Below, piece after piece: positions 53,733-62,350 of a stretch of DNA of 64,000 nucleotides. A program made the translations under genes and the position numbers. Each line of letters starts with the position of its first letter. Position 1 is the stretch's first letter. Origin of the DNA: Hirschia litorea (GTDB taxonomy: Bacteria; Pseudomonadota; Alphaproteobacteria; Caulobacterales; Hyphomonadaceae); the NCBI RefSeq assembly GCF_042665075.1, contig NZ_JBHTBR010000005.1, positions 496,001 through 560,000 of the forward strand. Reading direction: 5' to 3'. The notes under the pieces are model-generated. The model did no database searches. It was not told where the DNA came from and was given only the letters and a program-made list of their open reading frames with translations.

Positions 53733-55088
53733 ATGACACAAAACACGCCCTCCTCCGCGCCTGCAATTGACGCCCAATCTACAAATGAGCCTGCCTCTTT
53801 AAAAGAAGAGCGCAATAGCAAACCCGCGTCTGGATTAGATATCCTTACATTAGGATGTCGCCTCAATTCTTATGAGAGCGAGGTCATGCGCAATCACGCC
53901 TCCAGCGCTGGGCTAGAGGATGCCATTATCGTCAATACATGTGCCGTTACCAATGAAGCGGTAAGGCAAGCGCGCCAAACCATTCGACGTGCGCACAAGG
54001 ATCGCCCAGATACACCAATAATCGTTACAGGTTGTGCTGCGCAAATTGATCCTGATATGTTTGCCAAAATGCCTGAAGTTACGCGCGTTATCGGCAATAA
54101 TGAGAAAATGCAGGAAGGCACGTTCAAGCCCTCCACGCTTCTCAATCAAGCAGCTCCCAAAGCGGTCGTGAATGACATTATGTCTGTGACCGAAACAGCC
54201 GGACACCTCGTTGATGGGCTTGAAGGTCGCGCGCGCGCTTTTGTGCAAGTACAAACAGGGTGTGATCACCGCTGCACGTTTTGCATCATCCCCTATGGTC
54301 GCGGAAATTCTCGCTCAGTACCTGCCGGTGAAGTCGTGGGGCAAGTTCAGCAATTGGTCCTTAAAGGCCATTACGAAGTCGTGCTAACAGGCGTAGACCT
54401 CACTTCATGGGGCGCTGACCTGCCAAACAAACCCAATCTTGGTAACCTCGTTGCACGAATTCTCAAACTCGCACCGGATTTAAAACAACTTCGCTTATCA
54501 TCTATTGATGCGATTGAAATCGACGATCAGCTCTTTGATCTCATCGCTAATGATATGCGCATCGCTCCGCACCTGCACCTATCCTTTCAGGCGGGCGACA
54601 ATATGATCTTGAAACGCATGAAACGTCGCCATTCCCGCGAAGACGCAATTGATCTTTGCACACGCCTTCGTGCTGTTCGCCCTGATATTTCCTTTGGTGC
54701 AGACCTTATTGCAGGTTTCCCAACTGAAACTGATGAAATGTTTGAGAACACATTGGCCTCCGTGGATGAATGCGGATTGGATTACTTGCATGTCTTCCCG
54801 TATTCAGCGCGACCAGGCACACCCGCTGCCCGTATGCCGCAGCTCAATGGGGATATTGTCAAAGCTCGTGCCGCGCGGTTGCGCGCAAAGGGTGAAGACA
54901 GGCTCAAACTACGTTTAGAACGCCATGTCGGCACAACACAGAATGCATTAGTAGAAATGGGTGGCCGCGCCAGATTGCCGGACTTTGCACCCATTCGTAT
55001 TGATGGCGAAGCACCTCTTCCCGGCAGCATCGTCAAACTCGAACTCTACGCACACAATGGAACAGATTTGATGGGGCGCACGCTATGA
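53733..55088 (+). CDS. mtaB: tRNA t6A37 methylthiotransferase MtaB
   Basis: A 451-residue radical-SAM enzyme that adds a methylthio group to N6-threonylcarbamoyladenosine at position 37 of tRNAs. The N-terminal UPF0004 domain supplies one cluster through Cys in TLGCRLNSYESE, VNTCAVTNEA and VTGCAAQ; the radical-SAM cluster is CDHRCTFC. The TRAM-like C-terminal domain is present. The first ~30 residues form a hydrophilic extension before the conserved part. Its stop overlaps the ftsY start by 4 bases, so the two are translationally coupled, as is common in alphaproteobacteria. Confidence 0.95.
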   Translation: MTQNTPSSAPAIDAQSTNEPASLKEERNSKPASGLDILTLGCRLNSYESEVMRNHASSAGLEDAIIVNTCAVTNEAVRQARQTIRRAHKDRPDTPIIVTGCAAQIDPDMFAKMPEVTRVIGNNEKMQEGTFKPSTLLNQAAPKAVVNDIMSVTETAGHLVDGLEGRARAFVQVQTGCDHRCTFCIIPYGRGNSRSVPAGEVVGQVQQLVLKGHYEVVLTGVDLTSWGADLPNKPNLGNLVARILKLAPDLKQLRLSSIDAIEIDDQLFDLIANDMRIAPHLHLSFQAGDNMILKRMKRRHSREDAIDLCTRLRAVRPDISFGADLIAGFPTETDEMFENTLASVDECGLDYLHVFPYSARPGTPAARMPQLNGDIVKARAARLRAKGEDRLKLRLERHVGTTQNALVEMGGRARLPDFAPIRIDGEAPLPGSIVKLELYAHNGTDLMGRTL

Positions 55089-57103
55089 TATTGTGGTTTG
55101 GAAAAAAGAAAAAAGCTGACAAATCTGGCGAGACACCTATTGAACCAAATCCACCTCAAGAGGCGGGTATCGAACCAGAAACACCCGCTGCTGCTTCTGA
55201 AGATAGCACATCAACCAGCGTGCCCATTGCAACAGATTCAACCCCTGTTTTAGATTCGCCAGAAGCTGTTAAAGCTTTACTGGACGCAGACAAACCACCA
55301 GAGAAAAAGGGTCTGTTTGGTGGATTGTTCGGCGGCAAGAAAAAATCAGAAGAAGACGCTGCTATTGATGCTGAAATTCAGGCAGATGTCGAAAACTATT
55401 TCAAAGACCCTTACGACAAGGATGCGATCACATCTGACGCCCCTTTCAGAGATGATGACGGCTTTGTGCCGAATATTGAAAAAGAACCTGCGTCGCCGCT
55501 TGAAAATGCAGAGCAGATCGAACCGACAAGCGAAGATACTGCGCCTCAAACACCGCCGCTTTCTGAAACTCGTGATGATGCTCAATCTCCCGTTAAGGAT
55601 GAAAGCGAAAACATTCCAGAACCTTCCAAAACGGAACAGATCGTACCAGAAACAGACAACCTTAAAGACACGCCTGTTTCAGCATCCGAAGAAGTGATTG
55701 AGCCAGTTTCTGAAACCGATTTGGAAGCATCTCCTGAATCTGCTCCGGATACTTCAAACACCTCTGCTATTGATGAAGACATAAACAGCGATGCAAGTGA
55801 CGCCCATGACGAGGAAGAGGATGAAACACCTCCTCCCTTCAATCAATTCATGGAAAAGACACCGGAAGCTGAGGTCAAGCCGGATACGCAAGACGCAGCG
55901 GATGGAACAGAAGAAAACTTATCTAACACCTCTACCGAAGAGTTGGAAAACGAGCCTGAAGTATCCGCCATCTCAGACACGGAAGCGGACGCAGCAATAA
56001 CACTTGCTGAAGACACATTTGAAGAAGATGCGCCTGCTTATGACATCACTGAAAATGCAGCTGATCAACAAGCAGCCAACACACCTGAACCGTCCTTAGA
56101 GCAGGCTGACACCACGCCGTCTACAGAGACTGAGCAGGACGATAACAACCCGATAGCAGAGACGAAGAAGCCGGGCTTCTTCTCTCGTATGAGCCAAGGT
56201 TTAAAACGCTCATCATCCAAGCTTGCCGATGGCATTACATCTGTTTTCACCAAGAAGAAACTAGATGATGACACGCTAGAAGACCTTGAAGATCTACTTA
56301 TCTCATCTGACTTAGGTGCCAGTGTGGCAATGCGCGTTTGTGAAAATATCCGCAAAGACCGTTTCGACAAAGAAGTCACAGATGAAGAAATAAAATCAGC
56401 CTTAGCTACTGAAATAACACGCGTTTTAAAACCTCGTGAAGAAATACTAGACCTTTCGGAAGGCCCGTCTCCACGCGTTGTTTTATTTGTCGGCGTCAAT
56501 GGATCCGGTAAAACAACTACGATTGGTAAAATCGCAAGCAAACTGTCTGCCCAAGGCGCTGATATACTACTCGCCGCTGGAGACACATTCCGCGCTGCCG
56601 CTGTTGAGCAATTAAAAGTCTGGGCGGACCGCGCCAATGCTGGTTTCCTATCGCGCCCCGATGGAGCCGATTCCGCTGGCCTTGCATTTGACGCTATCCA
56701 ACAGGCAAAGCGTGAAAATCGCGACCTCGTTTTGATAGATACAGCGGGCCGCCTGCAAAATCGAACCGAGCTTATGGATGAACTTGCAAAAGTTGTCCGC
56801 GCCATTCGGAAGATTGAACCAACCGCGCCGCATGATGTAATTCTGGTGCTCGATGCAACAGTTGGACAGAATGCACTCTCGCAAGTTGAAGCCTTCAAAC
56901 ACACTGCCGGCGTGACTGGTTTGGTGATGACCAAACTTGACGGAACAGCCAAAGGGGGTGTCCTTGTCGCCATTGCAGATAAGCATGAGATACCCATCCA
57001 CTTTGTCGGTATTGGTGAGAAAGCGGAAGACCTATACCCCTTCTCAGCACAAGCATTTGCAAACGCATTGGTCGGACTCAGCGATGATGTGACCGGGGAA
57101 TAA
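55085..57103 (+). CDS. ftsY: Signal recognition particle receptor FtsY with very long acidic N-terminus
   Basis: A 672-residue SRP receptor GTPase that docks ribosome-nascent-chain complexes at the inner membrane. The C-terminal NG domain (about 375-672) is complete: GVNGSGKTTTIGKIA (near 469), DTAGRLQNR (about 551) and TKLDGTAKGG (about 615). The N-terminal ~360 residues are low-complexity and strongly acidic, rich in Glu, Asp, Pro, Thr and Ser, punctuated by short aromatic/basic motifs: MILWFGKKKK at the start, LFGGLFGGKKK (about 78-88) and GFFSRMSQGLKR (about 363-374). Such motifs may touch the membrane. The A domain is far longer than the roughly 200 residues of E. coli. Confidence 0.95.
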   Translation: MILWFGKKKKADKSGETPIEPNPPQEAGIEPETPAAASEDSTSTSVPIATDSTPVLDSPEAVKALLDADKPPEKKGLFGGLFGGKKKSEEDAAIDAEIQADVENYFKDPYDKDAITSDAPFRDDDGFVPNIEKEPASPLENAEQIEPTSEDTAPQTPPLSETRDDAQSPVKDESENIPEPSKTEQIVPETDNLKDTPVSASEEVIEPVSETDLEASPESAPDTSNTSAIDEDINSDASDAHDEEEDETPPPFNQFMEKTPEAEVKPDTQDAADGTEENLSNTSTEELENEPEVSAISDTEADAAITLAEDTFEEDAPAYDITENAADQQAANTPEPSLEQADTTPSTETEQDDNNPIAETKKPGFFSRMSQGLKRSSSKLADGITSVFTKKKLDDDTLEDLEDLLISSDLGASVAMRVCENIRKDRFDKEVTDEEIKSALATEITRVLKPREEILDLSEGPSPRVVLFVGVNGSGKTTTIGKIASKLSAQGADILLAAGDTFRAAAVEQLKVWADRANAGFLSRPDGADSAGLAFDAIQQAKRENRDLVLIDTAGRLQNRTELMDELAKVVRAIRKIEPTAPHDVILVLDATVGQNALSQVEAFKHTAGVTGLVMTKLDGTAKGGVLVAIADKHEIPIHFVGIGEKAEDLYPFSAQAFANALVGLSDDVTGE

Positions 57104-57218
57104 CGCAAAATATCACACCCATTTTTAATGTAGCAAGGCTTTAATCACTTGTTTTAGAAACAGTATTAATGTCCGCCGCAATAGGCATGTTCAAATCAAG
57201 CGGGATGGAATTTAAACC

Positions 57219-58658
57219 ATGATCTGGCGTCATCTCTTTGGCTATCTTCCCGCCAATGTCATCCAAGGGCTTGTCTCTTTTGGAGCGGTCTACGCCTATA
57301 CACGCCTGCTAGGTGCTGATGATTACGGACGCTACGCCCTTATACTCACCATCATGTCCGCTTCGCACACAACAACGCTAACATGGGCCGAAGCTGCCGC
57401 GTATCGATTTGCCGGAGAAGCTGAAGAACGTGGCGGCATGAATGATCACATTCGTACATCCATCACCCTCTCAATGCTGTCACTTATCCCCGCGCTTTTA
57501 ATCGTTGGTATAGGGTGGCTCATCGTGGGCGGTGATCCCAAAATGCAAGCTGCAATAATATGGCTAGCTTTATCTATGCCCTGTTTTTCAGTCATCCAGA
57601 TGAGTTTGGAAATCCATAAAGCACGCCAGCAGGTCTCCAGATTTGCGAAAATCAGTATCGCCCACATCCTGTTAGGATTTGCAGGCGGATTATACTTTGC
57701 ATGGCGTACCCAAGCAGGAGCCGCTGCCCCTTTTATCGGCCTTGCCATTAGCGGCGTCTTATTCGCTGCAATTCAGGGCCAATACCTCTGGAAGCTCTCC
57801 AAAGAAGGTCGTTTTGAAACGAGCCGCGCCAAAAGCTATTTTGCCTATGGTATGCCTCTCGCTTTGGCCCTCCTCCTAGAAATTGCCCTTGGCGCAGGAG
57901 ACCGCTTCCTAATCGCCTATTTCCTAGATAACGCCGCCGTAGGTGCCTATGCCGCCGGATATGGTGTCTCAGACCAGACTATTCGTCTGCTTTGCATGTG
58001 GGGAGCCATGGCGGGTGCACCTCTGCTCATGGCAAGTTATGAAAAACATGGAATGAGCGGCATTGCAGAACCTGGAAAAAACATGGCCCGCTTGCTGATG
58101 CTTATCGCATTGCCTGCAGCAACAGGCCTCGCAATGGTGGCTCAACCTCTCGCTCAATTCATGATCGGCGAAGAATTACGCGATCAAGCAGCCCTTACAA
58201 TACCTTGGATCGCGGCGGCTGGCCTGATAAATGGGTTCATCATTTATTATTTCTCAGAAGCTTTCCAGCTTTCTAAAAAAACCGCCCTACGCGCTTCGCT
58301 CATGATTATACCAACCGTTTTAAACGTCATTCTCAATATAATCTTATTGCCACGCATTGGTTTGATGGGCGCTGTATATGCGACCGTATTTTGTTACGCC
58401 CTTGCCTTGCTTCTCGTCATGGGAGTTGGACGCCGTTTCATCGCCCTCCCCATTCCGATAAAAGATCTAACGCTTATTGCAATAGCATGTGCGGGGATGG
58501 CAGGCGTTGTATATCTGCTTCCAGCAATAGGCGCATTCCCTGAGTTGATGTTGAAAGCATCACTTGGCGGCATCGCTTACGCAATTCTAGCTATCGGCTT
58601 AAATGCTGGCGGTGCACGTGATCTTGTAAAAAGCCTTAAACGCTCCAATTCCGCCTAA
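57219..58658 (+). CDS. Polysaccharide/lipid-linked oligosaccharide flippase (Wzx/MurJ-type, MOP superfamily)
   Basis: A 479-residue membrane protein with about 12-14 transmembrane helices. FGAVYAYTRLLGADDYGRYAL at the N-terminus and the even spacing of helices are typical of the PST/Wzx group of the MOP superfamily. It would flip undecaprenyl-linked sugars or a related lipid across the inner membrane. No glycosyltransferase genes lie beside it, so the substrate is unknown. It is 115 bases after ftsY and 50 bases before yciB, so it might be part of the same transcript. Confidence 0.85.
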   Translation: MIWRHLFGYLPANVIQGLVSFGAVYAYTRLLGADDYGRYALILTIMSASHTTTLTWAEAAAYRFAGEAEERGGMNDHIRTSITLSMLSLIPALLIVGIGWLIVGGDPKMQAAIIWLALSMPCFSVIQMSLEIHKARQQVSRFAKISIAHILLGFAGGLYFAWRTQAGAAAPFIGLAISGVLFAAIQGQYLWKLSKEGRFETSRAKSYFAYGMPLALALLLEIALGAGDRFLIAYFLDNAAVGAYAAGYGVSDQTIRLLCMWGAMAGAPLLMASYEKHGMSGIAEPGKNMARLLMLIALPAATGLAMVAQPLAQFMIGEELRDQAALTIPWIAAAGLINGFIIYYFSEAFQLSKKTALRASLMIIPTVLNVILNIILLPRIGLMGAVYATVFCYALALLLVMGVGRRFIALPIPIKDLTLIAIACAGMAGVVYLLPAIGAFPELMLKASLGGIAYAILAIGLNAGGARDLVKSLKRSNSA

Positions 58659-58708
58659 TTTCTGTAAATAATCGTGACATCCCACCACAAGCAGGCCATA
58701 TCAAGCAT

Positions 58709-59377
58709 ATGACAGATATTTCAAAAGACACTTCAGTAGACGCAACAGCAGATTCCGCCCCTTCCAAATCTGGAGGCGCAGGCAAGATATGGCGTGAGCT
58801 TGGCCCTGTTTTGCTCTTTGTCGTCGTCTACAACCTTGTGCGCCGCATGCCTGAAGGCGGCGGGCTTTTCGCAAAAGAAACAGCAATTTACTGGGGAACA
58901 GGTGTCTTCATGGCAGCTATTTTTGCGGTCATCGGTTGGACGGTCTATAAAAAAGAACCCATCTCCCCCATGCTTATCGTTACAGGGGTCATCGTTACCG
59001 TATTCGGTGGGCTGACCATTTATCTGCAAAGCCCTGAATTTGCTTACTATAAACCCACCATCATCAATTTGCTCTTCGCTGGATTGATATTTGGTGGTCT
59101 AGCTTTTGGCAAAAACGTCTGGAAAATCGCTTTTCAGCATGCTTTTGATCTCCCAGATTATGCATGGAAAGTGTTCGCTATCCGGTGGGGATTATTTTAT
59201 ATTGCACTTGCCGCGTTAAACGAATTTTTATGGCGCACGCAAACAGAAGATTTTTGGGCCAACTCCAAAATTTTCTTGGTTATGCCCGCAACATTCTTAT
59301 TCATGATGGCAAACATGCCCTATCTAATGAAACACTCAAATGATGATGCTTTTGGCTCTAAAGCAGAGAATAAATAA
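58709..59377 (+). CDS. yciB: Inner-membrane septation protein A-type (YciB/IspZ)
   Basis: A 222-residue, six-helix inner-membrane protein of the YciB/IspZ family. The hydrophilic first ~25 residues are followed by WRELGPVLLFVVVYNLVRRM, the typical first helix; YYKPTIINLLFAGLIFGGL and NEFLWRTQTEDFWANSKIF are also characteristic. It is involved in cell division/envelope integrity in related bacteria. Its position in the ftsY neighbourhood is conserved in alphaproteobacteria. The ATG is preceded by a weak ribosome-binding site. Confidence 0.93.
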   Translation: MTDISKDTSVDATADSAPSKSGGAGKIWRELGPVLLFVVVYNLVRRMPEGGGLFAKETAIYWGTGVFMAAIFAVIGWTVYKKEPISPMLIVTGVIVTVFGGLTIYLQSPEFAYYKPTIINLLFAGLIFGGLAFGKNVWKIAFQHAFDLPDYAWKVFAIRWGLFYIALAALNEFLWRTQTEDFWANSKIFLVMPATFLFMMANMPYLMKHSNDDAFGSKAENK

Positions 59378-59405
59378 TCAACGCATCTACTAAGCAAAAC
59401 CACCC

Positions 59406-59432
59406 ATGTATTCTCTAAACAAGAGAATGCAT
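59406..59432. promoter_or_regulatory. Palindrome between yciB and the MarR gene (candidate operator)
   Basis: Arms atgtattctct (59406-59416) and agagaatgcat (59422-59432) form an 11-bp near-perfect inverted repeat with a 5-base centre. No T run follows, so it is a poor terminator. It lies 127 bases before the MarR gene. Binding by the adjacent MarR protein is possible but not shown. Confidence 0.35.
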
Positions 59433-59558
59433 ACGGCTTATACCCACCAATCGGCGAACTGACACGAAACCTTCATTTGCCAGACAAAAGCGAACTATGT
59501 AGTCAGACAACGGACGAAAGGGTTTCCGTAACTTTTGACTGCAGGAATGGTGGGGCTG

Positions 59559-60122
59559 ATGTCTGAAGAGAATTCGAAGTCTGACGAAGTTTCAAGTTTT
59601 AAACTCAGCGAGTCTCCTGCGCATCTTTTGCGCCGTTCTCAGCAATTTGCGACAGAGATTTATTCTGATCTTGGCCTCGCAGATAATGTCACGCTTCGCC
59701 AATCGGTTGTCCTGGCTGCTGTTGCAGAAAAAGAGGGTCTCAGCCAGTCTGACCTCGTCAATACAACAGGCATTGATCGCTCCACATTAGCAGACATGAT
59801 CGCACGTATGGAGATGAAAGGCCTCGTTTCGCGTAGCGCCGCTGAAACCGATGCACGTGCCAAATCTGTATTTCTCACCGATGCAGGACGTATAGCGCTT
59901 GATGAAGCCATGCCCGCGATGCAAACGGTAGACAAAGCATTGCTTCACGCTCTCCCAAAAAACAAAAGAAAATCTTTTCTCGCCACTCTAGCTCTACTTC
60001 ACAGCGCAGCAGAAGGCGTAGAGCCGCCCAAAGCTAACGGCAAGAATAAAGACAAATCCAAGGGCGATAAAAAGAAGTCAAAAAAAAAGACTTCCAGCAA
60101 GAAAAAGAAGAGCAAGAAATAG
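59559..60122 (+). CDS. MarR-family transcriptional regulator with lysine-rich tail
   Basis: A 187-residue winged-helix DNA-binding protein. The MarR core (about 20-145) has the recognition-helix region LVNTTGIDRSTLADMIARMEMKGLVSR and the wing AAETDARAKSVFLTDAG. After residue ~150 the protein turns into a disordered, extremely Lys-rich tail (KNKDKSKGDKKKSKKKTSS...KKSKK), resembling the ends of histone-H1-like bacterial proteins. The tail probably increases non-specific DNA affinity. ATG 59559 was chosen; ATG 59547 and TTG 59535 are in-frame alternatives and the ribosome-binding sites do not decide. Confidence 0.85.
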   Translation: MSEENSKSDEVSSFKLSESPAHLLRRSQQFATEIYSDLGLADNVTLRQSVVLAAVAEKEGLSQSDLVNTTGIDRSTLADMIARMEMKGLVSRSAAETDARAKSVFLTDAGRIALDEAMPAMQTVDKALLHALPKNKRKSFLATLALLHSAAEGVEPPKANGKNKDKSKGDKKKSKKKTSSKKKKSKK

Positions 60123-60173
60123 CTTATCTGCTCACGCAGACGCGCGCAGTTCTTCCCAACTCATTTTAACAAA

Positions 60174-60722
60174 CTAATTGACCTCATCGCCTGATGATTG
60201 AGCCGTTTTCAATTGTGCATACTCTGTCTTAAAAGCATCCGCTTCTTGCCGAGAAAGCGGCCCTCTATGCTGGCGCACAATCATGCCGTCTGCATCAATG
60301 AGGAAAGTTTCAGGTACAGCATTCACACCTAGCGACAAACCTGTCATCCCATCCGTATCGAGCCCAACGACTGCAAACGGATTGCCATCCTCTTCCAACA
60401 TTTTAACAATCGCTGAAGGCTGATCTTTATAGGCAACGCCAACAATCGGCGTTTCTTCCGACATCTCCATCAAATAGGGGTGTTCTAATTTACATGGCAA
60501 ACACCATGTGGCCCACACATTCACAACGACTGGCTCGCCCAAATGCTCACTCAGCCTGTAGGTCTCACCTTCTAATGTTTGCAACTCAATCGCTGGTGCC
60601 GCACGGGCCTTGCCTTGGAAGAGATCACCTTGAGGACCACCAACCTGCCCCAGCTTCACCACTGATAGAGCAGCTAGCGCGATCAACAATATGATCGGAA
60701 GAATATAGATAGCACGTTTCAT
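60174..60722 (-). CDS. ccmG: Thiol:disulfide interchange protein CcmG/DsbE
   Basis: A 182-residue membrane-anchored thioredoxin-like protein. One N-terminal helix is followed by a periplasmic thioredoxin fold with active site WATWCLPC (Cys74, Cys77), the QHRGP and GVNAVPETFLID segments being typical of CcmG. It keeps apocytochrome haem-site cysteines reduced for haem ligation. It is the last visible gene of the minus-strand ccmABCD-G cluster; its ATG overlaps the ccmD stop (ATGA). Confidence 0.94.
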   Translation of the reverse strand: MKRAIYILPIILLIALAALSVVKLGQVGGPQGDLFQGKARAAPAIELQTLEGETYRLSEHLGEPVVVNVWATWCLPCKLEHPYLMEMSEETPIVGVAYKDQPSAIVKMLEEDGNPFAVVGLDTDGMTGLSLGVNAVPETFLIDADGMIVRQHRGPLSRQEADAFKTEYAQLKTAQSSGDEVN

Positions 60723-60859
60723 TCTGAACTTTCCGCAACCAATTTCTCATGCCGAGTTTTTGCACGTTTCAAACGCAAAACGATGAACACCGTCAACACA
60801 GCCAAAAGCCCAAACGCCACCCCATAGGAAGCCCACACAAAAGGCGCATACTTATCCAT
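60719..60859 (-). CDS. ccmD: Haem exporter protein CcmD
   Basis: A 46-residue protein that is easily missed. It starts MDKYAPFVWASYGVAFG, with one transmembrane helix (about 8-28), and then a short basic region (LRLKRAKTRHEKL), as in all CcmD proteins. It holds the CcmABC-CcmE haem-handling complex together at the inner membrane. Its start overlaps the ccmC stop by one base (TAATG) and its stop overlaps the ccmG start. Start site is set by the overlap and an AGGAGG about 8 bases upstream. Confidence 0.92.
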   Translation of the reverse strand: MDKYAPFVWASYGVAFGLLAVLTVFIVLRLKRAKTRHEKLVAESSE

Positions 60860-61632
60860 TAGTCATCCTCCTCTTGTGCGTAGCGGCGCTGCACGAGAGC
60901 TTCAGAGCGACGCGCATATATTTCAGCACGCATATTTATAATCACCAATGCGCCAAATAATAGTCCATACCCCAAAAGCACCATCAACAATGGACTGATA
61001 AAAGGTTGAGGAAGTTCAGAGTGAATAATTTCTGAGGGTGTCCCCAATTTCTCTGTCCAATCATCTGCCAATCGGACAGAGGCTTTTTGATGTAGCGTAG
61101 ACCACCAATTCACAGACCATTTAATGATCGGAATATTCACAACGCCAACCAAACACAATATCGCAGCTGCTCGCCCTGCTTTTTGTTGCGTCTCAAAAGC
61201 TGACCATATCGCCATATATCCCAGATATAGAAAAAATAGGACGAGCACAGATGTTAGTCGCGCATCCCATTCCCACCACGTATTCCAAATTGGACGCCCC
61301 CACAAACTCCCTGTCATGAGACAGATCGCCGTAAAAACTGCTCCAATGGGCGCAATTGATTTACCTGCGATATCGGCAAGCGCATGTTTCCATATAAGGG
61401 AGGACAAACTCGCCCCCGCCATACAGGTATAAGCCCCCATACACATCATGGCGGCCGGCACATGCACAAACATAATGCGCACAGCATCCCCTTGGCGATA
61501 ATCAGCTGGCGCTATAAACAAGCCTACATAGGCCCCTATCGCCAATGCCAGCGCCGAAAGGGCAAGCATGATTGGCCCCGCAAGTCGAGTTGCAGACATG
61601 AATTTATGCGGGTTGGCAAATGTCGAAATCAT
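60859..61632 (-). CDS. ccmC: Haem transporter subunit CcmC
   Basis: A 257-residue, six-helix inner-membrane protein of the haem handling family. The WWD signature is present as NTWWEWDARLTS, flanked by the conserved histidines (FVHVPAAMM and the later STLHQ). CcmC presents haem to CcmE in the periplasm. Its stop overlaps the ccmD start. ATG 61632 is chosen; an in-frame GTG at 61641 with GGGATAA close by would add three residues. Confidence 0.95.
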   Translation of the reverse strand: MISTFANPHKFMSATRLAGPIMLALSALALAIGAYVGLFIAPADYRQGDAVRIMFVHVPAAMMCMGAYTCMAGASLSSLIWKHALADIAGKSIAPIGAVFTAICLMTGSLWGRPIWNTWWEWDARLTSVLVLFFLYLGYMAIWSAFETQQKAGRAAAILCLVGVVNIPIIKWSVNWWSTLHQKASVRLADDWTEKLGTPSEIIHSELPQPFISPLLMVLLGYGLLFGALVIINMRAEIYARRSEALVQRRYAQEEDD

Positions 61633-61660
61633 AAAAGTCACTTATCCCTATTCAGGCCCA

Positions 61661-62350
61661 CTAATCCAGAGCTGTTTTTAATGCAGCCCCAGCCGCAAAC
61701 GGCCCAAGCGCGATAGCCGCCAACGCACAAGCACCGCAAAGCGCCATTGCACTTGTCCAATCACGCCCTTCAGACACTGCATATAATGCAGATGCGCCAA
61801 AAATTGTCGCTGGGGCATAAAGTGGCAAAGCCACAAGCGCAATCAACAATCCACCCCGTCTCACGCCAGCTGTTAGAGCAGCCCCAATTGAGCCAATAAA
61901 AAAGAAGGCCAAACCTCCAAACAATGACACCGCAAACACGTGCAACACTGCGTGCCCTGGCCCTAACAACATCACCCACAATAAAGGCGACACCATTGCC
62001 AAAGGCAGCCCCGAAGCAGTCCAATGCGCCAATGTTTTTGTCAAAGCCACTCCCGTCATACTCACACCTGATGAAGCGACAACATCCAAAGTACCATCTT
62101 CCAAATCTGCCTGAAACAGGCGTTCCATTGGCAATAAACTCGCCAAAGCCAGCGATATATATAAAATACCTGGACCCGCTGCACGCAGTAAATCAGCAGC
62201 TGGTCCCAATGCTAATGGCGTCAAAGTCGCAGCGCCCGCATAAAATCCGACAGGCAGCGCCGCACCACCGCCTCCTCCCCAAGCCAGACGCAGCTCACGC
62301 CAAAGCAATGGCAATAATTGCGCAGACATAGCCTCTTCAGAAACTTTCAT
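61661..62350 (-). CDS. ccmB: Haem exporter permease CcmB
   Basis: A 229-residue, six-helix inner-membrane permease subunit of the CcmABCD ABC-type complex. LLWRELRLAW near the N-terminus is the family start motif, and ERLFQADLEDGTLDVV is highly typical. ATG 62350 overlaps the ccmA stop by 4 bases and is chosen for coupling; an internal ATG at 62329 with GAGG just before it would fit the family length equally well. Confidence 0.93.
   Translation of the reverse strand: MKVSEEAMSAQLLPLLWRELRLAWGGGGGAALPVGFYAGAATLTPLALGPAADLLRAAGPGILYISLALASLLPMERLFQADLEDGTLDVVASSGVSMTGVALTKTLAHWTASGLPLAMVSPLLWVMLLGPGHAVLHVFAVSLFGGLAFFFIGSIGAALTAGVRRGGLLIALVALPLYAPATIFGASALYAVSEGRDWTSAMALCGACALAAIALGPFAAGAALKTALD

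Noticed and set aside
56065..57108. A 347-codon minus-strand open frame opposite ftsY
   Set aside because: It lies entirely over the conserved FtsY GTPase region, its translation is Ser/Arg-rich without motifs, and there is no promoter or ribosome-binding site.
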